Origin: Planctomycetota bacterium
Lineage (GTDB): Bacteria; Planctomycetota; MHYJ01; JACQXL01
Direction of reading: 5' to 3'
NCBI GenBank assembly: GCA_030018555.1
Contig: JASEHY010000032.1
Coordinates: 1-10,940, forward strand
Length of the DNA: 10,940 bases
Shown here: positions 5,193 through 10,940 of the stretch, piece after piece
How the letters are laid out: the number at the start of each line of letters is the position of its first letter
Position numbering within the stretch: the stretch's first letter is position 1
Translations under genes and position numbers: made by a program
The notes under the pieces: model-generated
What the model was told of the DNA's origin: nothing
Database searches by the model: none
Seen by the model: only the letters and a program-made list of their open reading frames with translations

Positions 5193-6641
5193 TTAGTTCA
5201 CCAATGTATCTACAATCTTACCATTAGCATCCATAATGGTAATCTTTACTGGGAGGGTTCCGTCAAGATTATGGGTGGCGCAGGACAAGCAAGGGTCATA
5301 AGCCCTGATAGCCATCTCCACGCGGTTCAAAATCCCCTGGTCATATTTACCGTCTTTAATAAGCAACTTTGCCGCCTGTTTGACGGACATATTGATGGGG
5401 GCATTGTTGTGCGTCGTCCCGACTATCAGGTTGCAATTGGTAACCATCCCTTCTGCATCAGTGGTATAATCGTGAATAAGCGTTCCCCGGGGCGCCTCAA
5501 CACAACCTACGCCACGAGCAGCCCTTGGGGTTACCGACACCCTTATCTCTTTACTGGTGATGTCCTTATCATTAAGCAATTCCACAGAATGCTCGGCATG
5601 ATACAGCAACTCAATAAGCCGTGCCCAGTGATAGAGCAGGGTCAGTTGTGCCGGCCTGCCGAAGTTCTTGCGGAACTCCTCAAACTCGGCTTGAGCCAGA
5701 GGCGTTGCCATCTTATCTGCCACATTGATACGTGCCAGAGTGTTGGTGCGGTAAATCCCCTTGGGATTATCTATATCCATAGAAAACCCCTCGTTCCAAT
5801 TTTTAGCATAGGGGAATTTCATATATGACCAGCCCAACACCTTCTCGCTGATGTAGTCAGTATATTTATCATAGGTAAAATCAACATAACTACCGTCCGG
5901 CTTCATCAGTCTGAGTTTACCATCGTAGCAATTAAGAGCACCGTTAGCATCAACCGTTCCCAGAAAACCCGTCTTAATCACCGCAAGTGTCTTGACCGCA
6001 TCAAGGTATTTCGGGAAGATATTCTCCTTGGCGAACTTGATGGCGAACTTGGCAAACTCAAGAACTTCCTGAGCCATTGGAAGAACTTTCTTGCGTTCAT
6101 CTTCTGTCAAGGGCTTAGAGACTCCGCCAGGCACTGCGGTAACAGGATGGATGGACTTACCTGAGATGATATTGAGCATCCGTGCCCCTAAGTGTCTGTT
6201 GCGGACGACCGCTTTACCAATCTCCGGGTTTGCCTTGGCAATGCCGATGACATTTCTGACCGATGGGTCTGCGTCAGGACCCATCACGAAGTCAGGTCCG
6301 CCGAGGAAGAAGAAGTGTAGGATATGCTCCTCGCAATAGGCAATGCTGTTGCAGAGGTCTCTGAGTTTTGTCCCGGCTGGTGGTGGAGTAACGTCGAATA
6401 CGGCATCATTCGCCTTAGCCGAGGCAAGATGATGCGACCACGGACAAACACCACAGATACTCGTAACAATACGAGGCATTTCTTCTACGGGTCTGCCGGT
6501 GCAGAACTTCTCAAATCCACGTAGTTCCACGACATTAACCCATGTATCTTGAACATTACCACCATCATCTAACTGAATGGTCACTTTAGCGTGACCTTCA
6601 ATTCTGGAGACTGGTGCAATAGTTATGGTCTTGCTTGCCAT
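5193..6641 (-). CDS. [NiFe] hydrogenase large (catalytic) subunit, cytoplasmic group-3-like
   Basis: 482 aa. The L1 motif is RGFEKFCTGRP followed by SICGVCPWSHH (C63, C66) and the L2 motif is DPCLSCATH (C451, C454, H457), giving the four cysteines that hold the NiFe(CN)2CO site. A 25-residue tail after H457 is the expected target of the protease encoded next door. There is no signal sequence. MSRIEGHA-type opening (VSRIEGHAKV) and EAPRGTLIHDY match MvhA/HoxH-type soluble enzymes; the exact subgroup needs a tree. The ATG at 6641 has a strong AAAGGAGGTG and overlaps the small-subunit gene by 19 bp. It catalyses reversible H2 oxidation, with electrons passing to the small subunit. Confidence 0.97.
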   Translation of the reverse strand: MASKTITIAPVSRIEGHAKVTIQLDDGGNVQDTWVNVVELRGFEKFCTGRPVEEMPRIVTSICGVCPWSHHLASAKANDAVFDVTPPPAGTKLRDLCNSIAYCEEHILHFFFLGGPDFVMGPDADPSVRNVIGIAKANPEIGKAVVRNRHLGARMLNIISGKSIHPVTAVPGGVSKPLTEDERKKVLPMAQEVLEFAKFAIKFAKENIFPKYLDAVKTLAVIKTGFLGTVDANGALNCYDGKLRLMKPDGSYVDFTYDKYTDYISEKVLGWSYMKFPYAKNWNEGFSMDIDNPKGIYRTNTLARINVADKMATPLAQAEFEEFRKNFGRPAQLTLLYHWARLIELLYHAEHSVELLNDKDITSKEIRVSVTPRAARGVGCVEAPRGTLIHDYTTDAEGMVTNCNLIVGTTHNNAPINMSVKQAAKLLIKDGKYDQGILNRVEMAIRAYDPCLSCATHNLDGTLPVKITIMDANGKIVDTLVN

Positions 6642-7621
6642 TGAGCACCTCCTTTCTGGGCTTGTGCCGGCCCTTTTGGCTCAGGGATAGTTTTTAATCT
6701 ACCCTGGCTGCCGATGTATCTATTAAGTAAAGCCCTGCGGTCTGGTACCTGTTTGGCATCCAATCCGATGGATGAGATTGCGGTCATCATATCCACTAAT
6801 GGATTGGCGCCCTTACGAATCGGACCAAAACAACCACGACAGGTCATATAACCCTTGATACATCGCGGCACTTTCACCTCACCTGGTTCTGTAGTCGCAC
6901 CAGCACATCCAGCCCTTGTTACAGGACCGAGACAGAGAAAACCCTGTTCCATATAGCAACGGGTATTCTCCCATGGTTCTCCCTGTTTAAAGGTCATTGA
7001 TTCCAGCGGTCTCTTAATCTGGCCGCCGGCTGCTTTTTTCTCTCGCTTGGTCGGGCATTCATCACAGACACTCTTGTCAGGAAGTGTAAAAGGACTTCCT
7101 GTCAGCAGTGAAGTTAATGCGCTGACAATCCAGTCAGGAGAAGTTGGGCAACCCGGTATTGCCACATCTACCTTTATCACCTCGTCCAGGGCATAGACTT
7201 TATCAAGGAGTGGCGGTAGATTTTCCTTGGGAGTCTCTGCTGATTCGGTGGTGGTGCTACCCCGATAGACCTTCTCATAAAGGTCAGTCAGGGACCACAT
7301 ATTCGCCATTGCGGGGATACCGCCGAAGCAGGCGCAGGAGCCGAGAGCGACGATAGTCTTACACTTCTTGCGCATCTCTTCTGCGACATGCTTTTCCTTC
7401 TCGTTACGGATACCACCTGAGATGATTCCCACATCTGCCTGTGGGATTTCCATTGCGCTCTTTTCACCTGTCTGCCCGAAATATTTGTTGTCCGCCAACA
7501 CCGGGATGTGGACGAACTCCAACTGGGGCAGAAGGTCCAAGAGCGGTTCGCCAATGTCCAGAATCGTGACCTCACATCCGCCACAGATGTTCAGCCACTC
7601 CTCAGCCACTCTTACTGCCAT
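6623..7621 (-). CDS. [NiFe] hydrogenase small (Fe-S) subunit, HydS/HoxY/MvhG type
   Basis: 332 aa from the ATG at 7621, chosen because AAGGAG lies 8 nt upstream and the protein then opens MAVRVAEEWLNICGGCE as in the family; a longer frame back to 7753 would run through the promoter and hairpins. The proximal [4Fe-4S] ligands are C13, C16, C96 (in GSCACFGG) and C158 (PGCPTSPD). Eight further cysteines (186, 189, 222, 230, 239, 254, 261, 264) can bind two more clusters, giving an electron wire towards the Fe-S/flavin partners. No Tat signal is present, so the enzyme is cytoplasmic. It is the first gene after the promoter at 7725-7753 and overlaps the large-subunit gene. The C-terminus is Pro/Ala/Gln/Gly-rich. 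Confidence 0.96.
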   Translation of the reverse strand: MAVRVAEEWLNICGGCEVTILDIGEPLLDLLPQLEFVHIPVLADNKYFGQTGEKSAMEIPQADVGIISGGIRNEKEKHVAEEMRKKCKTIVALGSCACFGGIPAMANMWSLTDLYEKVYRGSTTTESAETPKENLPPLLDKVYALDEVIKVDVAIPGCPTSPDWIVSALTSLLTGSPFTLPDKSVCDECPTKREKKAAGGQIKRPLESMTFKQGEPWENTRCYMEQGFLCLGPVTRAGCAGATTEPGEVKVPRCIKGYMTCRGCFGPIRKGANPLVDMMTAISSIGLDAKQVPDRRALLNRYIGSQGRLKTIPEPKGPAQAQKGGAQWQARP

Positions 7622-7719
7622 ATTTCTCTCCTTTCTTAGAGCCCGCCTAAGGCGGGCTCTTAGACCCACTGGGTCTTCCCGAATTATCGGGATTGTTTTC
7701 TGTGCTATCTTTGTGATAG
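7622..7719 (-). promoter_or_regulatory. Structured leader with consecutive hairpins ahead of the hydrogenase small-subunit gene
   Basis: The roughly 97-nt untranslated leader contains, in plus coordinates: stem CTATC/GATAG at 7705-7709/7715-7719 (at the expected transcription start); TCCCGA/TCGGGA at 7677-7682/7687-7692; AGACCC/GGGTCT at 7662-7667/7671-7676; and a perfect 10-bp AGAGCCCGCC stem with a 3-nt loop at 7638-7660. The Shine-Dalgarno follows within 10 nt. No T-run follows on the minus strand, so this is not a simple terminator. mRNA stabilisation, attenuation or interspersed palindromes are possible. Confidence 0.6.
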
Positions 7720-7724
7720 AATTC

Positions 7725-7753
7725 ACTATACAGAAATATATAGAATCTGTCAA
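7725..7753 (-). promoter_or_regulatory. Consensus sigma70-type promoter for the hydrogenase SL genes
   Basis: On the minus strand TTGACA (7748-7753) is separated by exactly 17 bp from TATAGT (7725-7730). It starts 24 bp past the end of the upstream Fe-S subunit gene. Transcription would begin near 7718. It allows hydS and the genes downstream to be expressed independently of the disrupted region to the right. Confidence 0.75.
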
Positions 7754-7776
7754 GATTTTTGGGCAGGAAAATAAAA

Positions 7777-9063
7777 TTATCCTACAAAGAATGCCTGGAC
7801 GAAATTATGCCATTGGGTATCGTTGAGTCGTTGAGGTAGTTCAGGCAATAACCGTCCGCCATCTGCTACCATTACTTTACTCTGCGGCTCGCTCCAGCGA
7901 TAGAGCCGTTCGGCTTCAACGGAAAGCCATTGTTCTGCCTTATAGCCTGAATAAAGTTTCGGTAAGGTTTGTTGCCACTCTGTCTCTTTAGGCCAGACTA
8001 AGGCAACCCAACCCCGCTGATATGGGTCTTTGGTAATTAAAGATGGGTCAGAGATGACATCAGGATTAATATCAATAATTTCTCCATTTAAGGGCACACG
8101 TATTCCAAGGTCTTTAGAACCACATCTCAGTCCCCAAGCAACTTGCCCTGTTTCCAGCCGTTTCCCAACTTCTGGAAGGATAATATTATCTACGCGATTA
8201 ACAACCTTTTTGGTAAAGTCATCAATACCGATTTTAACCTTGCCATCCAATCGTTTGAACCAGAGGTGATTTCGGGCATAGTATAAACCAGGCATCAGGA
8301 TGAATTCCTCTATCAATTGCGGTTTCTTTCGTTCAGCGGGTTTGGCAACAAATGCTGGATGTGTGCCGAAGGTATCCTCCATCCGCTGGTCAACTTCGCA
8401 CTTCTGACATTGGAAGTCATTCGGACAAACCTTATGAGAGACCAGACCCATCCGGGCGTAGCGGCAATCACGGGCACCGCCAAATAATTTATCACGCCAG
8501 TAGTTACGGCTTTTCGTTTCCATCTGGATATCGCCGGTCGGACAGACATAGGTACAGGCACCACAGGCAAGACATTCTTCCGAAGGTTTATCAAAGGCGG
8601 GTTCTACACGGCGGAAGATACCGCGGTCTGCAAAACCAATCGCACCCACGCCTAAGATTTCATTACACACCCTTACACACATCCCGCAGAGAGTGCATTT
8701 CTCATCCTTAAGAGAAAAGCGAGGCGTTTTTACACCTAATTCTTCCGCCTTCTTACGAATGGCAGGCACATTGGGACAACGGGCTAACAAAAATTCCATC
8801 ATTAATTTCCTACCTCTGATAACCCGCTCGGTGTTAGTTTTGACTTCAATGCCTTCTTCAGCCGGATAGGCACAGGATGCCTGGAGTCGGGTTGTGCCTC
8901 TCTGCGTAACCTCTACGGTGCAGAGCCGGCAGGCACCGTAAGGCAGGAGTTTTTCGTGATGGCACAGAGTAGGAATATCAATCCCCACTTTCTTAGAGGC
9001 ATCTAAGACCGTGGCACCGGATTCTACAGAAACTGGTTTGCCGTCAATGGTTAAGTTTATCAT
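7777..9063 (-). CDS. HydA/NuoG-like 2Fe-2S + 2x[4Fe-4S] electron-transfer subunit fused to a GcvH-like domain
   Basis: 428 aa. Residues 1-80 are a [2Fe-2S] ferredoxin domain (C34, C45, C48, C64). Two [4Fe-4S] motifs follow: CTLCGMCVRVC (C123-C133) and CLACGACTYVC (C164-C174). Residues 200-222 hold four more cysteines (C200, C213, C219, C222). Residues about 264-358 resemble the lipoyl-carrier H protein of glycine cleavage (HLWFKRLDGKVKIGIDDF, LPEVGKRLETG, PLNGEIIDIN, DPYQRGWVAL); K317 lies about where the lipoylated lysine would be, but the surrounding RCGSKD differs from the usual ESVKA. The NuoG His-Cys3 cluster and all [FeFe] H-cluster motifs are absent. It probably carries electrons between the HydB-type flavin subunit and the hydrogenase; the role of the H-like domain is unknown. 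GAGGAGG precedes the ATG. Confidence 0.88.
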   Translation of the reverse strand: MINLTIDGKPVSVESGATVLDASKKVGIDIPTLCHHEKLLPYGACRLCTVEVTQRGTTRLQASCAYPAEEGIEVKTNTERVIRGRKLMMEFLLARCPNVPAIRKKAEELGVKTPRFSLKDEKCTLCGMCVRVCNEILGVGAIGFADRGIFRRVEPAFDKPSEECLACGACTYVCPTGDIQMETKSRNYWRDKLFGGARDCRYARMGLVSHKVCPNDFQCQKCEVDQRMEDTFGTHPAFVAKPAERKKPQLIEEFILMPGLYYARNHLWFKRLDGKVKIGIDDFTKKVVNRVDNIILPEVGKRLETGQVAWGLRCGSKDLGIRVPLNGEIIDINPDVISDPSLITKDPYQRGWVALVWPKETEWQQTLPKLYSGYKAEQWLSVEAERLYRWSEPQSKVMVADGGRLLPELPQRLNDTQWHNFVQAFFVG

Positions 9064-9130
9064 CTTAAAACCTCCTCATATAAATAATTACTGTAAAGAC
9101 GAAGAATCTGCCGGGACTAATAAATATAGC

Positions 9131-9159
9131 TTGACTCTACCAGTGGAATTTAATATATT
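9131..9159 (+). promoter_or_regulatory. Promoter of the toxin-antitoxin pair, giving a probably leaderless toxin mRNA
   Basis: TTGACT (9131-9136), 17-bp spacer, TATATT (9154-9159). The toxin ATG is at 9166, only 6 nt after the -10 box, where transcription should start. No Shine-Dalgarno could fit upstream. Confidence 0.7.
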
Positions 9160-9165
9160 TATATT
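9152..9165. promoter_or_regulatory. Candidate autoregulatory operator over the toxin -10 box and start
   Basis: AATATA (9152-9157) and TATATT (9160-9165) form a perfect inverted repeat with a 2-nt centre, covering the -10 box up to the ATG. A second palindrome, GGAAATTTCC, follows at 9168-9177. Autorepression is usual for toxin-antitoxin pairs, but this antitoxin lacks an obvious DNA-binding domain, so the assignment is tentative. Confidence 0.35.
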
Positions 9166-9483
9166 ATGGAAATTTCCGAAATTCGTAAGGCATTCACTGA
9201 GAAACGATTTCGTTATACTAAACACGGTGCAGAACAAAGAATTAAGAGACGAATTACTTCTGAAGAAATTGAGCAAGCGATTCTTAATGGTGAAATAATA
9301 GAAGATTACCCGGTTGATAAATATGGTCCAAGTTGTCTTATATATGGAGAAACGACTCAAGGTAGACCTTTGCATATTCAAGTCGCGTTCTACCCGATGA
9401 TAAGTATTGTTACCGTTTATGAGCCTAGCCCTGAAGAATGGGTTAATAATAAAATGCGAAAAAGCAAGAATACGAGGAGGTGA
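9166..9483 (+). CDS. DUF4258-family probable toxin
   Basis: 105 aa. The pattern FRYTKHGAEQRIKRR-ITSEEIEQAILNGEIIEDYP, then SCLIYGETTQGRPLHIQVAF and a VYEPSPEEW end, matches DUF4258 proteins, usually found paired with a YgiT-type zinc-finger gene and regarded as the toxin. A conserved His (in KHG), Arg residues and the PLH motif are candidate active-site residues; enzymatic activity is assumed, not shown. The gene is on the strand opposite to the hydrogenase operon and sits between its HydB and HydA-like genes. The region looks AT-richer than its neighbours, in keeping with acquisition. Translation probably starts leaderless. Confidence 0.85.
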   Translation: MEISEIRKAFTEKRFRYTKHGAEQRIKRRITSEEIEQAILNGEIIEDYPVDKYGPSCLIYGETTQGRPLHIQVAFYPMISIVTVYEPSPEEWVNNKMRKSKNTRR

Positions 9484-9486
9484 ATT

Positions 9487-9711
9487 ATGAGTAAATGTTC
9501 TCTTTGTCACAACGAGTTGGCTCATCGGAATATTCTTTATCTTCAATGGTGTCAGGAGAAACTGGTAGCGGTGGAAAACGTTCCTGCGGATGTCTGCCCG
9601 AATTGTGGTGAGGAATACTTTTCTCCTGAGGTAGTTAATCAACTCCAAAAAGTAATTGAGACGAATCATTACTCCAGAACTATGGAAATCCCTGTGTTCC
9701 AACTGAGGTAA
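9487..9711 (+). CDS. YgiT-type zinc-finger antitoxin (MqsA N-terminal-like)
   Basis: 74 aa with CSLC near the N-terminus and CPNCGEEY in the middle, the two CxxC knuckles of YgiT/MqsA-type zinc fingers, and the family phrases VENVPADVCPNCGEEYFSPEV and VIE. The helix-turn-helix half of full MqsA is absent. Its ATG lies 4 bp after the toxin stop, and a strong AGGAGGTG overlaps the toxin TGA, so the antitoxin should be translated better than the leaderless toxin. The gene ends within about 10 bp of a broken hydrogenase-subunit copy (9718-9810), marking one edge of the inserted module. Confidence 0.87.
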   Translation: MSKCSLCHNELAHRNILYLQWCQEKLVAVENVPADVCPNCGEEYFSPEVVNQLQKVIETNHYSRTMEIPVFQLR

Positions 9712-9717
9712 ACGAGT

Positions 9718-9810
9718 ATTTGTAGCAATGCCAACCTTTCGAGCCGCATCCGAGACCGTGGCACCGGCTTCCACAGGGACTGATTTGCCGTCAATAGTTA
9801 AGTTTATCAT
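9718..9810 (-). pseudogene. N-terminal remnant of a second HydA-like Fe-S subunit gene
   Basis: This stretch encodes MINLTIDGKSVPVEAGATV and matches the first 31 codons of the intact gene at 7777-9063 (its plus-strand counterpart is 8971-9063). I count about 17 mismatches in the best 88 positions, roughly 80% identity. It has its own ATG, an AAAGGAA ribosome-binding site, and lies 21 bp after the HydB stop, the expected place for the next operon gene. Homology stops near codon 30, before the cluster cysteines, where the toxin-antitoxin module begins. The frame stays open for 240 codons but the rest is antisense to the toxin and antitoxin genes. Confidence 0.85.
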
Positions 9811-9831
9811 ATTAAATTTCCTTTCAATCTA

Positions 9832-10940
9832 TTATCTAATCATAACCGCTCCAAACTTACAGGTTTCCTCACAAGCCCCGCACTTAATACAATTACCTTG
9901 ACTAATATTATGAGGTTGTTTCTTTTCGCCATAGATTGCTTTAGCCGGACATACTTTCATGCAGGCCCCACAGCCATTACATTTCTCACTATTGATATAA
10001 TATAAAATTAATGTACGGCAAACACCGCCGGGACACCTTCGGTCTTTGATATGTGCTTCATATTCATTCTTAAAATATTTGAGGGTGGTTAAGACCGGAT
10101 TAGGTGCGGTTCCACCAAGGGCGCATAAGGAGAAATCCTTCACAACTGTTCCTATTTCTTCAAGGAGTGCAATATCTTGTTCTTTTCCCTTACCCTGACA
10201 GATATTGTTCAAGATTTCCAGCATGCGATTAATTCCTTCCCGGCAGGCAACACACTTACCGCAGGATTCCTCTTTCAGGAAATCCAAGAAATATCGGGCA
10301 ATATCCACCATACAGGTCCGTTCGTCCATCACAATCATTCCACCTGAACCCATAATCGCACCCGTCTCACTCAGCCGTTCATAATCAACCGGTAAATCAA
10401 TAAGGTTTTCTGGAATGCATCCACCCGATGGGCCACCGGTTTGCACGGCCTTAAATTTCTTGTCGTCAAGAATACCTCCACCGATGTCAAAGACAATTTC
10501 CCGTAGGGTAATACCCATAGGCACCTCCACCAATCCGGTATTTTTCAGTTTACCAACGATAGAAAAGACCTTAGTTCCTTTACTCTTTTCGGTGCCGATA
10601 TTTGAGAACCATTTAGCACCTTTATCAATAATGAACGGTACGGTGGCCCAGGTTTCCACATTATTTATATTGGTGGGTTTGCTCCAGAGCCCCTTCTGTG
10701 CCGGGAAAGGCGGACGCTGTCTTGGTTCGCCACTACGACCTTCTACTGAAGCCATCAGAGAGGTTTCTTCTCCGCAGACAAAGGCACCGGCGCCACGATT
10801 AATCTTTATGTTGAAAGTAAAGTCGGTTCCGAGTATGTTCCGACCGAGTAGGCCATACTGTCGGGCTTGTTCAATTGCTTTACGAAATTTCTCTATGGCT
10901 TGAGGATATTCATCTCGGACATAGATATAGCCCGAGGATG
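9832..10940 (-). CDS. hydB: HydB/HndC/NuoF-type NAD(P)H-FMN subunit with C-terminal 2[4Fe-4S] ferredoxin domain (5' end off window)
   Basis: 368 residues are visible; the N-terminus is beyond the right edge. The frame enters with GYIYVRDEYP and RGAGAFVCGEETSLMASVEG, the NuoF flavin/nucleotide fold, followed by KPTNINNVETWATVP. The NuoF [4Fe-4S] cluster ligands are CGKCVAC and a later Cys in FSLCALGG (visible residues 226, 229, 232, 272). The C-terminus adds CNGCGACMKVC and CIKCGACEETC, a two-cluster ferredoxin domain that separates HydB/HndC from respiratory NuoF. In HydABC-type enzymes this subunit holds FMN, exchanges electrons with NAD(P)H and is the proposed bifurcation site. Here it should be the NAD(P)H-side module of the NiFe hydrogenase encoded downstream. 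Its stop is followed by the broken HydA-like copy and the inserted toxin-antitoxin pair. Confidence 0.94.
   Translation of the reverse strand, partial: SSGYIYVRDEYPQAIEKFRKAIEQARQYGLLGRNILGTDFTFNIKINRGAGAFVCGEETSLMASVEGRSGEPRQRPPFPAQKGLWSKPTNINNVETWATVPFIIDKGAKWFSNIGTEKSKGTKVFSIVGKLKNTGLVEVPMGITLREIVFDIGGGILDDKKFKAVQTGGPSGGCIPENLIDLPVDYERLSETGAIMGSGGMIVMDERTCMVDIARYFLDFLKEESCGKCVACREGINRMLEILNNICQGKGKEQDIALLEEIGTVVKDFSLCALGGTAPNPVLTTLKYFKNEYEAHIKDRRCPGGVCRTLILYYINSEKCNGCGACMKVCPAKAIYGEKKQPHNISQGNCIKCGACEETCKFGAVMIR

Noticed and set aside
7638..7692. A rho-independent terminator of the Fe-S subunit gene
   Set aside because: The hairpins lie downstream of a strong promoter and are followed on the minus strand by a purine-rich ribosome-binding site, not by a T-run.
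6623..7753. A longer small-subunit protein starting at 7753
   Set aside because: The extra 44 residues would be encoded by the promoter and hairpins and resemble nothing in the family; the ATG at 7621 has a good Shine-Dalgarno and the expected N-terminus.
7777..9063. An [FeFe] hydrogenase catalytic subunit, suggested by the HydE/HydG neighbours and the N-terminal Fe-S layout
   Set aside because: None of the H-cluster cysteine motifs is present; the C-terminal half is GcvH-like instead.
9088..9810. A single 240-residue minus-strand protein beginning MINLTIDGK
   Set aside because: Only the first 30 or so codons match the HydA-like ferredoxin domain; the rest is antisense to the toxin and antitoxin genes, which have convincing family features and their own promoter.

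Overview
The window looks like part of a genome of an uncultured anaerobic bacterium. By eye it has moderate GC, tight gene packing, abundant iron-sulfur proteins and short interspersed repeats, as seen in many metagenome-assembled genomes; the phylum cannot be fixed from the sequence. Almost everything lies on the minus strand and concerns one cytoplasmic [NiFe] hydrogenase and its maturation. The only clear plus-strand genes are a small toxin-antitoxin pair.

In transcription order (right to left): a 5'-truncated HydB/NuoF-type flavin/NAD(P)H subunit (9832-10940); a broken N-terminal copy of the next subunit (9718-9810); an inserted, oppositely oriented DUF4258 / YgiT-zinc-finger toxin-antitoxin module (9166-9711); an intact 2Fe-2S + 2x4Fe-4S subunit fused to a GcvH-like domain (7777-9063); a consensus sigma70-type promoter with a leader of consecutive hairpins (7622-7753); the [NiFe] hydrogenase small (6623-7621) and large (5193-6641) subunits; a repeat-filled gap (5088-5192); the hydrogenase maturation protease (4536-5087); HdrC and HdrB (3106-4570); a four-helix-bundle (23S-IVP type) gene bracketed by inverted short repeats (2697-3116); a HypA-like protein without its zinc domain (2441-2689); full-length HydG (1065-2444); and a HypC-HydE fusion running off the left edge (1-1017).

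The flavin subunit, the Fe-S subunit and the hydrogenase dimer suggest a soluble NAD(P)H- and ferredoxin-linked, possibly electron-bifurcating NiFe hydrogenase, comparable in layout to the described NiFe-HydABCSL complex. HdrBC is added, without HdrA in the window.

The most striking point is the maturation set. HydG and HydE are the CO/CN-synthesising radical-SAM enzymes of [FeFe] hydrogenases. Here they sit in a [NiFe] operon, one fused to HypC (the Fe(CN)2CO carrier chaperone) and the other translationally coupled to a minimal HypA (nickel chaperone). No [FeFe] catalytic subunit or HydF is visible. My inference is a hybrid pathway in which HydG/HydE supply the CO, or a whole Fe-CO-CN unit, to the NiFe site through HypC.

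A second theme is a family of short repeats (core GTTCGGAGT / ACTCCGAAC) that occupies three places between or at the ends of genes and has also entered the HdrB reading frame and supplied its C-terminus.
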